Below, piece by piece: positions 44,342 through 52,774 of a stretch of 64,000 bases of DNA. The stretch is taken from positions 62,001 to 126,000 of the forward strand of contig JAABRM010000003.1 in assembly GCA_011390955.1 (NCBI GenBank). Direction: 5' to 3'. The position numbers and the translations under genes were made by a program. Below the pieces are notes generated by a model. The model did no database searches, was not told where the DNA came from, and saw nothing but the letters and a program-made list of their open reading frames with translations. Numbering within the stretch: the first letter of the stretch is position 1; each line of letters starts with the position of its first letter. The stretch is from Oscillatoriales cyanobacterium (GTDB taxonomy: Bacteria; Cyanobacteriota; Cyanobacteriia; Cyanobacteriales; Laspinemataceae).

Positions 44342-44475
44342 ATCTACATCCTCCATCAGGAAGATATAGAGTGCGATCGGTGAAAGCCTAATAATTAAGC
44401 AATCCTACTTAAGGGATACTGGTCAATAGGTCAATTTTTTCTGACTACTTATTATATAGTTTGGAGGATTTATCC

Positions 44476-45729
44476 TTGTCTCGTAGATATCTTTTTACCT
44501 CGGAATCAGTGACGGAAGGTCATCCCGATAAAATTTGTGACCAGATTTCCGATACGATTCTTGATGCATTGTTGACTCAAGATCCAAAAAGCCGTGTGGC
44601 GGCGGAAGTGGTGGTGAATACGGGCTTGGTGTTGATTACTGGGGAAATTACCAGTAAGGCTCAAGTCAATTATGTGGATCTGGCTCGGAAAAAAATCGCG
44701 GAAATTGGCTACACTGATGCGGACAATGGTTTTTCCGCGAATAGCTGTTCGGTGTTAGTCGCTTTGGATGAACAATCCGCTGATATTGCCCAAGGGGTTG
44801 ATGCGGCAACGGAAACCCGCGAACAAAAAAGCGAGGAAGAGTTGGATGCGATCGGGGCCGGAGATCAGGGTTTGATGTTTGGCTATGCCTGCAACGAAAC
44901 CCCGGAACTGATGCCGATGCCGATTTCCCTGGCCCATCGGATTTCCCGGCAGTTGGCCAAGATGCGGAAAAGCGGAGAATTGCCTTACCTGCGTCCCGAT
45001 GGCAAAACTCAGGTGACGGTGATTTATGAGGATGGTAAGCCGGTTGGAATTGATACGATTTTGATTTCGACGCAGCATACGGCGACCATTGGGGATTTGA
45101 CCGATAATGCAGCGGTGCAGGGGAAGATTAAAGCAGACCTGTGGTCAGCGGTGGTGCAACCTGCGTTTGCGGATATTGAGATTAAACCGGATGCCGAGAC
45201 GAAGTTTCTGGTGAACCCCACGGGTAAGTTTGTGATTGGTGGCCCCCAAGGAGATTCGGGACTGACAGGTCGTAAAATTATTATTGATACTTACGGTGGC
45301 TATTCCCGTCATGGTGGGGGCGCTTTTTCCGGGAAAGACCCCACGAAGGTAGACCGCAGTGCGGCTTATGCTTGCCGATATGTGGCGAAAAATATTGTGG
45401 CCGCTGGTTTGGCGGATAAGTGCGAGGTGCAATTAAGTTATGCGATCGGGGTGGCAAAACCGATGAGCATGATGATTGAAACTTTTGGCACCGCTAAGGT
45501 GGATGAGGATAAGTTGCTGGATGTGGTGAAACAGCATTTTGAACTGCGTCCAGCAGGAATTATTCAGGCGTTTAATTTGCAGTATTTGCCCGTTGAACGT
45601 GGCGGACGCTTTTTCCAAGATGTGGCGGCTTACGGTCACGTCGGACGGACTGATTTAGATTTGCCGTGGGAAAAGACTGATAAGGTTGATTTGTTGAAAG
45701 AATCGCTCAGTGTGGCGATGGTTGGTTAA
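44476..45729 (+). CDS. metK: S-adenosylmethionine synthetase
   Basis: This 417-residue enzyme makes SAM from methionine and ATP, supplying the several methyltransferases of the window. I place the start at TTG 44476 (giving [22 protein letters not shown]), because ggagg at 44463-44467 lies 8 bp before it. The TTG at 44461 overlaps that site. Hallmarks are GHPDKICDQ (near residue 14), [12 protein letters not shown] and [19 protein letters not shown]. Length is typical. Confidence 0.97.
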   Translation: MSRRYLFTSESVTEGHPDKICDQISDTILDALLTQDPKSRVAAEVVVNTGLVLITGEITSKAQVNYVDLARKKIAEIGYTDADNGFSANSCSVLVALDEQSADIAQGVDAATETREQKSEEELDAIGAGDQGLMFGYACNETPELMPMPISLAHRISRQLAKMRKSGELPYLRPDGKTQVTVIYEDGKPVGIDTILISTQHTATIGDLTDNAAVQGKIKADLWSAVVQPAFADIEIKPDAETKFLVNPTGKFVIGGPQGDSGLTGRKIIIDTYGGYSRHGGGAFSGKDPTKVDRSAAYACRYVAKNIVAAGLADKCEVQLSYAIGVAKPMSMMIETFGTAKVDEDKLLDVVKQHFELRPAGIIQAFNLQYLPVERGGRFFQDVAAYGHVGRTDLDLPWEKTDKVDLLKESLSVAMVG

Positions 45730-45877
45730 GTTTGTCTGCGGCGGGCTTTTTTGCCTGCCCTGATGTTTTTTGGGGCGATCGCCTTTATGCTTGGTTTTTC
45801 TGGTTTGCTGAAGGCAAAAGGTAAAATCAAGGACAGCGATCGCCCAGTCCCAATTTAGTTTTTAAGAGGCGATCGCT

Positions 45878-46366
45878 ATGGCTTGGTATTTTATAATTCC
45901 ACTAGGAATTGCCTTAGTTGTTTTCTATATTTTGAAGCACGCAACGGACGAAATTGCCTATATCGCTACGGCAATTTTAGTGGTGAGTTTAATTGTTAGT
46001 TTAATTATCGCACCTTGGCAGTTTCAATTTTTATTGTTACTTCTAGTTCTACTGAGTAATATTCGGATTTGGCAGAAAACCGAGGAGCTTGATGATGATT
46101 TATCCCCAGCAGACCCCAAAATTAATATGAGTTATCGGGGGATTAATTATGAAGTGCAGCCGAAAAGTGCTATCGCTGCTAATGAAGAAGTTAAAGAAGC
46201 CGAAATGGTTATCGGCAAATATCGCGGTCAAGTATTAAAAACACATCCCTCTAAGAATACTCAGGTACAGAGCGAAACCACAAGGAATTTTGAGATTCAG
46301 TATCGAGGAATTAAGGGAAAACCTCAGCCATCTTCCTTGACTGAAGTTACAGAAAATACCCGATAA
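45878..46366 (+). CDS. DUF4278-type membrane protein
   Basis: The protein has 162 residues. Two or three membrane helices occupy ~1-65. The cytoplasmic tail carries MSYRGINYE, GKYRGQVL and IQYRGIKG, i.e. repeated YRG signatures of the cyanobacterial DUF4278 family. A HIP1 site overlaps the leader. It follows metK by 148 bp. Function unknown. Confidence 0.72.
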   Translation: MAWYFIIPLGIALVVFYILKHATDEIAYIATAILVVSLIVSLIIAPWQFQFLLLLLVLLSNIRIWQKTEELDDDLSPADPKINMSYRGINYEVQPKSAIAANEEVKEAEMVIGKYRGQVLKTHPSKNTQVQSETTRNFEIQYRGIKGKPQPSSLTEVTENTR

Positions 46367-46406
46367 AATAGCTCAAATAAAAGATAAAATAAATATTCGA
46401 TTGACC

Positions 46407-46570
46407 TAGCAGCGATCGCCCCTGATGCTCTATTTAGAAACAGCCCAAGAACGCACTTCTCCTAATGTGACTGGAGTGCGATCGCTCACATCAATCGTAA
46501 AGCGAAATACCCGCTTTGCTCGCAAACCATTTTCGGGGTCAAAGAATTTTAATTTTACATCCCAGCATTC
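46407..46570. repeat. 164-bp direct repeat, left copy, flanking the NB-ARC island
   Basis: Almost identical (one mismatch seen) to 50602-50765. It covers the 3' two-thirds of the 64-residue gene fragment at 46430-46624. The right copy lacks the 5' part. Confidence 0.93.
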
Positions 46571-46624
46571 ACTACCATAGCGACAAAACGGGCTTTTTTC
46601 CACTTCTATACTATGTAATTCCAT
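46430..46624 (-). pseudogene. Fragment resembling the C terminus of a PatG-like/subtilisin-associated protein
   Basis: A 64-residue frame (ECWDVKLKFFDPENG... FRFTIDVSDRTPVTLGEVRSWAV) looks like the very C-terminal domain seen in cyanobactin protease PatG-type proteins; this resemblance is from memory and tentative. No protease domain is nearby, so I treat it as a relic. It might instead be a small free-standing gene. A truncated second copy sits in the right-hand 164-bp repeat. Confidence 0.45.
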
Positions 46625-46727
46625 CCCGATAGCTGAACTTCCCCATACACTTGTACTAATTTATTCTCAGGAAAGGTTAACTTAGTTGATTTATTAGCAC
46701 TAATTTGAGAGTAACCGGCGATCGCAC

Positions 46728-47327
46728 TTATCTAATTCTTTTACGAAGACTATAATTTTGGGGACAACCAATTGTATTACCGCTAATCATTGTTGAAGTA
46801 TATAAAGTAGTTGTAGATGTATTGCTTCTACAAATATCACAATTATAATAAGTTTGTACTTTACCCGCAGGAACTATAGCAATACCGACAAAATTTTTCC
46901 TCCCAGACTGTCTAGCCCTAGCGTAAATTATCGCTGTATTACTGCCTTGATTTGGAGCAGTTACGAAACTATAATAATAATTAGGGTCATTCTGGCTTCC
47001 GAAATGACCTTTCTGATACATAAATCTATTATTTTTGTAATAATTCCATTCCCATTTACAAACATTCTCAATATTAACTATAGCGCTATTTTCGTAGGCG
47101 GCATTTTCTATAGCACTAATAATAAATCCTGCACTTATTAAGCCTAAGATTGAAAATGTAGCTATTCCTGATGGCGATCTGATCCAATCACCAAAGGTTG
47201 TTTGTCCTGCTTGTTTTATCTTTTGAGATTCTTCATATACATTCCCACCATCTTTAACATTACGAGTTCCCTCTTGCAAAGCTTTTAAAACTCTTTCTGT
47301 TTTTCTTTTATGAATATTCCAATTCAT
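46728..47327 (-). CDS. Membrane-anchored pilin-like (G/H type) protein, last gene of island operon
   Basis: The protein has 199 residues. The basic cytoplasmic N terminus (1-50) is followed by one membrane helix (~53-78, GIATFSILGLISAGFIISAI). The extracytoplasmic domain has Tyr-rich YYKNNRFMYQKGHFG, a NYYYSF strand and a Cys pair (CDIC). The pattern recalls type IV pilin-like G/H family proteins of cyanobacteria, but the membrane helix is not at the extreme N terminus. It is the fifth gene of the minus operon 49004-46728 and would be its surface or membrane component. Confidence 0.5.
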   Translation of the reverse strand: MNWNIHKRKTERVLKALQEGTRNVKDGGNVYEESQKIKQAGQTTFGDWIRSPSGIATFSILGLISAGFIISAIENAAYENSAIVNIENVCKWEWNYYKNNRFMYQKGHFGSQNDPNYYYSFVTAPNQGSNTAIIYARARQSGRKNFVGIAIVPAGKVQTYYNCDICRSNTSTTTLYTSTMISGNTIGCPQNYSLRKRIR

Positions 47328-47348
47328 AATTCACCTCTGATTTTTGAA

Positions 47349-47702
47349 TTAACCTAGGGCATCTCTATAGCATTCTCTCAAGGTTTCAATAGCTTGATTA
47401 GCTAAATGAGGATGATATAAATGCCGATTATTTTGAATATGGACAATTGCATCATTGTAAATATTCAAGGTGTTTATAATCCTTCTAACTTTAAATTGGT
47501 AATATACTTGATAAATTTGACGGCCAATTTCAATCGGTAAATATCCCGAAATAGTAGAAGGATATAAACTAGAGCTTGATTTTGAGACAAGAGTAAGAAT
47601 TGCCGAGGTGACAACTAATGCTCTTTCATTGGCTGAAATAGCATTAGGTTCATCTATAATCAATTCTACGTTATTGCCTAAAGATATATTTCTTTGAGTC
47701 AT
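47349..47702 (-). CDS. Island paralog D (divergent member)
   Basis: This 117-residue protein shares with its neighbours the order I-x-G-x-x-x-Y-x-V/I-x-Y-x-F-x-x-x-R-x-x-x-T/N-L-x-I-Y-x-x-A-I (here IEIGRQIYQVYYQFKVRRII). It starts 10 bp after paralog C and is followed 21 bp on by the pilin-like gene. It is the most diverged of four related proteins. Function unknown. Confidence 0.6.
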   Translation of the reverse strand: MTQRNISLGNNVELIIDEPNAISANERALVVTSAILTLVSKSSSSLYPSTISGYLPIEIGRQIYQVYYQFKVRRIINTLNIYNDAIVHIQNNRHLYHPHLANQAIETLRECYRDALG

Positions 47703-47712
47703 GGTGCTATAT

Positions 47713-48117
47713 TTATCCCTGTTGACGCAGCCATTTTTGATGTTCTTGACCTAAAGATTTACGCAGATAACGAATCGTATCATCTGCTAAAATAGAATCA
47801 ACTTGTCCTCGCAATTTTCTATACTCAATATAGTCAATTGCTTGACTATAAATTTCCAGAGCCGTAATAGCACGCATGGCGCGAAAAGCAAATTTTATTT
47901 TATAGACCTCGCTACCAATTTTTAAACTAGCATTACCAATACTTCCTATAATTCCCGCCGTAAAATGAGCGCCCATAGGAATACCATATTGCATTAATGA
48001 TAAAGCAGCTTGTGCTTGAGCCGCTGGTGTTATTGCTGCTTGCGGTATTCCTTCAATGTAAAGTTCAATACCATCTCCAATTTTTTCTGTGACTACGTTG
48101 TTCCCAAAACTATTCAT
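47713..48117 (-). CDS. Island paralog C
   Basis: The protein has 134 residues. Its first 34 residues are identical to those of paralog B and it has the shared core ASLKIGSEVYKIKFAFRAMR. A hydrophobic Gly/Ala stretch (~46-68) could insert in membranes. It retains the C-terminal RYLRKSLGQEHQKWL segment that the truncated paralog B lacks, so C is probably the intact form. Confidence 0.65.
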   Translation of the reverse strand: MNSFGNNVVTEKIGDGIELYIEGIPQAAITPAAQAQAALSLMQYGIPMGAHFTAGIIGSIGNASLKIGSEVYKIKFAFRAMRAITALEIYSQAIDYIEYRKLRGQVDSILADDTIRYLRKSLGQEHQKWLRQQG

Positions 48118-48183
48118 TGTTTATCCTCCGTAATTTCATCAACATCAATGTAATCAGAATTTTTGTTAAGTTTGCGTGATTTA
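48118..48183 (-). pseudogene. 3' relic of paralog A between paralogs B and C
   Basis: The 66 bp duplicate the last codons of the 165-residue paralog A (NKNSDYIDVDEITEDKQ) without the rest of that gene. They belong to a 167-bp exact repeat (48017-48183 and 48410-48576) produced by a 393-bp tandem duplication. Confidence 0.85.
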
Positions 48184-48510
48184 ATCTTTGTCTGTTTGTC
48201 CTCGCAATTTCCTATACTCAATTGCTTGACTATAAATCTCAAGAGCAGTCATAGCACGCATGGCGCGAAAAGCATATTTTATTTTATAGTAGGAATTACC
48301 AATCTTTAAAGTAGCATTTCCCATACTTCCTATAATTCCCGCCGTAAAACTAGCTCCCATAGAAATACCATCCTGCATTGATGCTAATAATGCTAATGTG
48401 GCGGCTGTCTGAGCCGCTGGTGTTATTGCTGCTTGCGGTATTCCTTCAATGTAAAGTTCAATACCATCTCCAATTTTTTCTGTGACTACGTTGTTCCCAA
48501 AACTATTCAT
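48181..48510 (-). CDS. Island paralog B (C-terminally truncated copy of C)
   Basis: The protein has 109 residues with the same N terminus as paralog C, core ATLKIGNSYYKIKYAFRAMR, and an abrupt end at EYRKLRGQTDKD. The duplication junction has cut the C-terminal helix. Its start overlaps the stop of paralog A by 4 bp (ATGA), so it is translationally coupled. It may still be functional. Confidence 0.6.
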   Translation of the reverse strand: MNSFGNNVVTEKIGDGIELYIEGIPQAAITPAAQTAATLALLASMQDGISMGASFTAGIIGSMGNATLKIGNSYYKIKYAFRAMRAMTALEIYSQAIEYRKLRGQTDKD

Positions 48511-49004
48511 TGTTTATCCTCCGTAATTTCATCAACATCAATGTAATCAGAATTTTTGTTAAGTTTGCGTGATTTACGTTTTGTCTGTGGGTGTACTTCA
48601 TACCAAGCTTCTTGTTTGATATAATTAGCTGTCAATTCAGCTAAATCAGGATCGTAAGTTCCCTCGTATGCACCGACATTCACAGCATCAAAAGCTTGCT
48701 TATACACCTCTAAAGCAGTTAAAACCCGAACAAAGTCAAGAGAATACTTAATTTGATAGATTTTATCCTCTATTCGCAAACTCGCCTGACCTTGATAGAT
48801 TGTCTCTCCAGGTAGAGCTTCGCATTCTTTGAGATGAGGTAAGGTATTTCTAACCAAACTGGTAATTATCTTTTTACGCTCGTCTGGTTCTAAATTTTCG
48901 GGTAATCCTTCCACTGTGATTTGTATATCATCAGAGATTTTAGCTCGATGCTTAACAGTAGAAGGTTTTGGCGATCTAGGTTTCCAAAAATCAAATAGAC
49001 TCAT
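48507..49004 (-). CDS. Island paralog A, first gene of the operon
   Basis: This 165-residue soluble protein has a basic N terminus (FWKPRSPKPSTVKHRAK), then DDIQITVEGLPENLEPDERK and the shared core ASLRIEDKIYQIKYSLDFVR with a TALEVYKQAF helix. The C terminus is Lys-rich then acidic. It is transcribed divergently from the NB-ARC gene across a 191-bp region with 9-bp iterons. The family is unknown to me. Confidence 0.65.
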   Translation of the reverse strand: MSLFDFWKPRSPKPSTVKHRAKISDDIQITVEGLPENLEPDERKKIITSLVRNTLPHLKECEALPGETIYQGQASLRIEDKIYQIKYSLDFVRVLTALEVYKQAFDAVNVGAYEGTYDPDLAELTANYIKQEAWYEVHPQTKRKSRKLNKNSDYIDVDEITEDKQ

Positions 49005-49127
49005 TAGAGTTTCACAGGTTTTCCCGTGAGCTTAAGCATGGTTGAGCATTAGCCCTTATATCTAAGTTTATTCAGTAATCTAGGCTTTGCCTATCGGAAA
49101 GTTCGGTAGTTTAAGCATAAAAACTAA

Positions 49128-49158
49128 GTTCGGAAAGTTCGGAAAGTTCGGAAAGTTC
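49128..49158 (+). promoter_or_regulatory. 9-bp iterons (gttcggaaa) in the divergent promoter region
   Basis: Three and a half head-to-tail copies of gttcggaaa end 3 bp before a tagaat -10-like box (49162-49167) for the NB-ARC gene. A further related site, tcggaaagttcgg, lies at 49094-49106. The placement over the -35 region suggests operator sites for autoregulation by the island's HTH protein; that is inference. Confidence 0.7.
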
Positions 49159-49195
49159 TGCTAGAATAAAAAAATCTACCACCAAACCTCAAGTT

Positions 49196-50557
49196 ATGCC
49201 AGTCGAAACCATCCTACAGTTAATAGATGAGCTAGTTCTGAATAAAACGGGTGAAACCCTAAGCTACACACAGAAAACTATTCTCAAAAGTAGTTTAGAG
49301 GGTAAAACTTATTCAGATATTGCTAAGGAATCTCATTTAAGTGAAGGACATATTGGAGATAAAGGTTCAGAGTTATGGCAACTTTTGTCTGATGTTTTGG
49401 GAGTAGATATTACTAAAAAAACCGCAAAAGGTATTTTAGGAAATATTCAATTTTATAATCATGTTTCATCAGGTAGAGATTTTTTGGCACTTAATAATGT
49501 TCAGATATGCACAGATAAAACCACAAACTGTAAATATAAAAAAACTACCCCACAACCGGAAACAAACCAAACCAAACCCCAACTCAACTTAGGAAACGCA
49601 CCAGAAAATTACCGCTTTTATGGTCGAACTGAGGAACTTAACACCCTAGAAAAATGGCTGATTGGCGATCGCCTTCGGATCATTGCCCTATTAGGGCTAA
49701 ACGGAATCGGCAAAACTGCCCTATCGAGACAACTTATAGAACAAATTAAACCCCATTTTAACTATATTATCTATCGAAGCTTATATTTTACTCCTACCCT
49801 AGATAAACTCTTAACCCAACTGCTGTCAGTCTTTCCTAAATCAGCAAATCACCCTGAAGATATAGAGGACAAAATTTCCCTTTTACTTAACTATTTTCGA
49901 GAATATCGCTGTTTGCTCATCCTTGATGACTGCCATCAACTATTTAAACCAGAACAACTATCTGGAATTTATAAAACAGGTTATGAAACCTATCAGCTAT
50001 TTATCAAACAAATAGCAAAACAAGGTCATCAAAGTAGTTTAATCTTAATTAGTCAAGAAACCCCGAAAGAAATAGCCCTATTAGAAAAAAATAACACCCC
50101 CATCCGTTCCCTAGTATTATCTAGTTTAGGAAGTGTAGCAAAAAAGATTCTTAAAGATCGCCAACTATTAGACGAAGAAAACTGGGATACCTTGATCGAT
50201 AATTATCAAGGAAATCCTGATTGGTTAGAAATTACAGCAGTAAGGATTCAAGATTTCTTTAGAGGTAGCGTTACTGAATTTTTGGCCTATTCTCCTCTAA
50301 GTTTAGCTTGCTCTATCGAAGATAAATTAAATGAACAACTCCAACGTCTTAGCGAAACAGAGAAAGAATTAATGATTCTTTTAGCTAAAGAGAACGATCC
50401 AGTTTTTCTAAGAAATTTATTAAATAACCTGTCTTTTTCTCCATCAGAGCTATTGAATATTATAGACTCTCTCAAGAGACGAATAATGCTAGAATTAACA
50501 ACACAAAATCAAGAGACTATTTTATTAATTAATCCCGTATTGAAAGCTATGTTATAG
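49196..50557 (+). CDS. HTH - NB-ARC STAND regulator of the island
   Basis: The protein has 453 residues. The N terminus (~20-85: LSYTQKTILKSSLEGKTYSDIAKESHLSEGHIGDKG...) is an HTH of the vWA-MoxR-associated-protein (vMAP) type. The NB-ARC ATPase starts at FYGRTEELNTL (141-151), with Walker A LLGLNGIGKTAL (165-176) and Walker B CLLILDDCHQL (239-249). There is no C-terminal sensor repeat; the protein ends in a winged-helix-like region. It is divergent from the paralog operon and shares the iteron region with it. Likely a ligand-responsive transcription factor or defence-type switch. Confidence 0.78.
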   Translation: MPVETILQLIDELVLNKTGETLSYTQKTILKSSLEGKTYSDIAKESHLSEGHIGDKGSELWQLLSDVLGVDITKKTAKGILGNIQFYNHVSSGRDFLALNNVQICTDKTTNCKYKKTTPQPETNQTKPQLNLGNAPENYRFYGRTEELNTLEKWLIGDRLRIIALLGLNGIGKTALSRQLIEQIKPHFNYIIYRSLYFTPTLDKLLTQLLSVFPKSANHPEDIEDKISLLLNYFREYRCLLILDDCHQLFKPEQLSGIYKTGYETYQLFIKQIAKQGHQSSLILISQETPKEIALLEKNNTPIRSLVLSSLGSVAKKILKDRQLLDEENWDTLIDNYQGNPDWLEITAVRIQDFFRGSVTEFLAYSPLSLACSIEDKLNEQLQRLSETEKELMILLAKENDPVFLRNLLNNLSFSPSELLNIIDSLKRRIMLELTTQNQETILLINPVLKAML

Positions 50558-50601
50558 CACTTGATCTAAACTACAAATCTTTAAGGCTTTTTCGTCCATA
50601 A

Positions 50602-50765
50602 TAGCAGCGATCGCCCCTGATGCTCTATTTAGAAACAGCCCAAGAACGCACTTCTCCTAATGTGACTGGAGTGCGATCGCTCACATCTATCGTAAAGCGA
50701 AATACCCGCTTTGCTCGCAAACCATTTTCGGGGTCAAAGAATTTTAATTTTACATCCCAGCATTC
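50602..50765. repeat. 164-bp direct repeat, right copy
   Basis: Matches 46407-46570. It contains the truncated end of the PatG-like fragment and is interrupted after cagcattc. The rest of the gap 50558-50989 has short repeats (three aatcagtcc/aatatcagtccg units, two gatccggcata units) and no gene. Confidence 0.93.
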
Positions 50766-50989
50766 CGAGCGTCACGTCTAATGTTCGCTCAAAATGCTTT
50801 TAATACGCGGATATCCTGTGCGATCGCAGAGCAGAGACGGGGAAAATCAGTCCAGGAAAATCAGTCCGGGAATATCAGTCCGAGAATATCATTGGGATCC
50901 GGCATAGAGATCCGGCATAATTTCTAACCAAAAGCGATAAAATTGAACCTAGAGAATAAACATAAGAGAACAAAAATAGGGGAATAAAG

Positions 50990-51781
50990 ATGAGTTCAAT
51001 TACCCAAACTGTACAACAATCAGCCACAGTTCAGGAACCCTCCCCAACGGTACATGGGACTCCCCCTTTACCCGACCATACCCAACTACCAGATCGCAAC
51101 GGAGATTTTGTGAAAAATTACCAAGAACCTCCCCAGGGTGATCTCTTAACCGACTCTATTACTCCTCTTTTAGAGCAATTACATCCCGATGGTAACTATT
51201 GTATTGGTCGAGATTGTGGTATTTATTGGCGATTACCAGAGCCGCCAGAATCTCCAGAAAAGGGGGCTATTGCTCCCGATTGGTTCTATGTTCCCCATGT
51301 CCCTCCTACCATTGATGGTCAAGTTCGCCGTTCCTTTGTTATGTGGAAGGAAACCATCGAGCCTGTCATTGCCTTAGAATTTGTCTCTGGTAATGGCGAG
51401 GAAGAACGGGATAAAACTCCGATTAAGGGTAAATTTTGGGTATATGAAAGAGCCATTCAAATTCCTTTTTATGGAATTTATGAGGTCAATAAAGCCCAGA
51501 TCGAGATGTATCACTTAGTCAATGGTCGCTATCAAAAAATGACTCCTAATAGCCGTGGTCATTATCCCATTGAACCCTTAAAGGTAGAGTTAGGGATTTG
51601 GCAGGGAGAATACCAAAACCAACTGTTTCCCTGGCTGCGGTGGTGGGACGCTGACGGTGACTTGTTGTTAACCAGTCAGGAATCCACTCAGCAGGAACGA
51701 CAACGAGCCGAGCAGGAACGACAACGAGCGAATCGCCTTGCTGCCCAATTACGGGCTTTAGGGGTAGAACCGGAAGTTTAG
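50990..51781 (+). CDS. Uma2-family (DUF820) putative restriction-endonuclease-fold protein
   Basis: The protein has 263 residues. The central part shows the DUF820/Uma2 pattern: APDWFYVPHVPP, then VIALEFVSGNGEEERD (acidic catalytic E...E/D strand), KGKFWVYERAIQIPFYGIYE. A basic coiled tail (QQERQRAEQERQRANRLAAQ) is usual in cyanobacterial members. The fold is PD-(D/E)xK-like, and these genes are massively amplified in cyanobacteria. The cellular role is not known. It lies just outside the right island repeat. Confidence 0.85.
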   Translation: MSSITQTVQQSATVQEPSPTVHGTPPLPDHTQLPDRNGDFVKNYQEPPQGDLLTDSITPLLEQLHPDGNYCIGRDCGIYWRLPEPPESPEKGAIAPDWFYVPHVPPTIDGQVRRSFVMWKETIEPVIALEFVSGNGEEERDKTPIKGKFWVYERAIQIPFYGIYEVNKAQIEMYHLVNGRYQKMTPNSRGHYPIEPLKVELGIWQGEYQNQLFPWLRWWDADGDLLLTSQESTQQERQRAEQERQRANRLAAQLRALGVEPEV

Positions 51782-51805
51782 CAGTTTTGTATTTTTGTAG
51801 TAATT

Positions 51806-51951
51806 GTAGGGTGGGCAGCATTTGACAATTTACGATCCAAACCAGTAAATTTTCATAGCTGCCCACCATTAATTATGTAGAAGGTGGGCAGCCCTAAAAA
51901 TGGTCTTCTTAAATTAAGCGCGATCGCCCCTGCCCACCCGACAATTACTAC
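51806..51951. mobile_element. 146-bp MITE-like repeat, left copy
   Basis: Starts gtagggtgggcagc and ends tgcccacccgacaattactac, with an internal inverted gctgcccacc/ggtgggcagc pair. The right copy is 52629-52774 with the same length. Non-coding. Confidence 0.85.
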
Positions 51952-52096
51952 TTTTGACCTTTTTTGAGGTTCGTGCTAGAATCAAGGGGATTACTCAGCG
52001 TCGTCACCCGCAAAAGGTTGTTGCCAGATAACCCAAAGGGGCGTAGCCTTAAAAATTGTCGTTATATTATTTTGTCAAGAAACTCAGAAAAAATCT

Positions 52097-52324
52097 ATGA
52101 CTCAGTTACTAGAAAAAGCATTCCAAGAAGCTCAAAAACTCTCAAATTATCTTCAGGATGAACTTGCACAACAATTACTCGAAGATATTGAGAATGAGTT
52201 AAAATGGCAAGAAAGTTTATCTAATCCAGATATTGATTTAGGCATTCTTCAAGAAATGGCTCAGTTAGCATTACTTGAAGATGAAGAAGGTAAGACTGAA
52301 GATAAAGGTTTTGGTGAGGAATAA
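52097..52324 (+). CDS. Antitoxin of second RelE/ParE-like pair
   Basis: This 75-residue acidic helical protein (LLEKAFQEAQKLSNYLQDEL, AQQLLEDIENELKWQESL) is typical of small antitoxins preceding RelE/ParE toxins in cyanobacteria. The stop overlaps the toxin start (TAATG). It differs from the antitoxin at 1314-1535, although the toxins are homologous. Confidence 0.75.
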   Translation: MTQLLEKAFQEAQKLSNYLQDELAQQLLEDIENELKWQESLSNPDIDLGILQEMAQLALLEDEEGKTEDKGFGEE

Positions 52325-52599
52325 TGCGCTCATCAAGAACTAGAATTTTTAGAGAATTATTTGCAGTATTACCTCAAAGAATAAAAGATAATTCCTATAA
52401 AAATTATGAGCTTTGGAAAGAAAATCCATTTCATCCGAGTTTAGAGTTTAAGAAAGTCAAACCCAAAGAAAATATTTGGTCAGTTAGAGTAGGAATCGGA
52501 TGGAGAGCATTGGGAGTAATGAAACCCAATGAAAACAAGATAGTTTGGTTTTGGATTGGTTCTCATGCTGAGTACGATAAAATTCTTGGTAAGAAATAA
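52324..52599 (+). CDS. RelE/ParE-like toxin of second pair
   Basis: The protein has 91 residues with the core ELWKENPFHPSLEFKKVKP, WSVRVGIGWRALGV and the C-terminal WFWIGSHAEYDKIL, clearly homologous to the toxin at 1079-1336. Its start is fused to the antitoxin stop by one base. The whole pair sits between two copies of a 146-bp MITE-like repeat, which could allow deletion, duplication or transposition as a unit. Confidence 0.82.
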   Translation: MRSSRTRIFRELFAVLPQRIKDNSYKNYELWKENPFHPSLEFKKVKPKENIWSVRVGIGWRALGVMKPNENKIVWFWIGSHAEYDKILGKK

Positions 52600-52628
52600 G
52601 AGTTTTGTTAGCTTATCCTAGTATTTTT

Positions 52629-52774
52629 GTAGGGTGGGCAGCATTTGACAATTTACGATCCAAACCAGTAAATTTTCATAGCTGCCCACCATTAATTATG
52701 TAGGAGGTGGGCAGCCCGAAAAATGGTCTTCTTAAATTAAGCGCGATCGCCGTTGCCCACCCTACAATTACTAC
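52629..52774. mobile_element. 146-bp MITE-like repeat, right copy
   Basis: Near-identical to 51806-51951. It starts gtagggtgggcagc and ends ttgcccaccctac plus aattactac. The rest of the gap to 53137 holds a GAAACCCGGTTTCT palindrome (52819) and a gtagggtgggc/gcccaccctac hairpin (53090-53118). Confidence 0.85.

Larger units (their letters stand above)
48017..48576. repeat. 167-bp exact repeat pair from tandem duplication
   Basis: 48017-48183 equals 48410-48576 with no mismatch seen, offset 393 bp. It indicates very recent amplification inside the operon. Confidence 0.92.

Noticed and set aside
45764-45859. 31-codon frame MFFGAIAFMLGF... between metK and the DUF4278 gene
   Set aside because: Looks like a tiny membrane peptide, but much of it is HIP1 sequence and no ribosome-binding site is seen.
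46407-50765. Insertion sequence or integrase driving the island
   Set aside because: No transposase or recombinase frame exists between the direct repeats; mobility is only suggested by the repeats.
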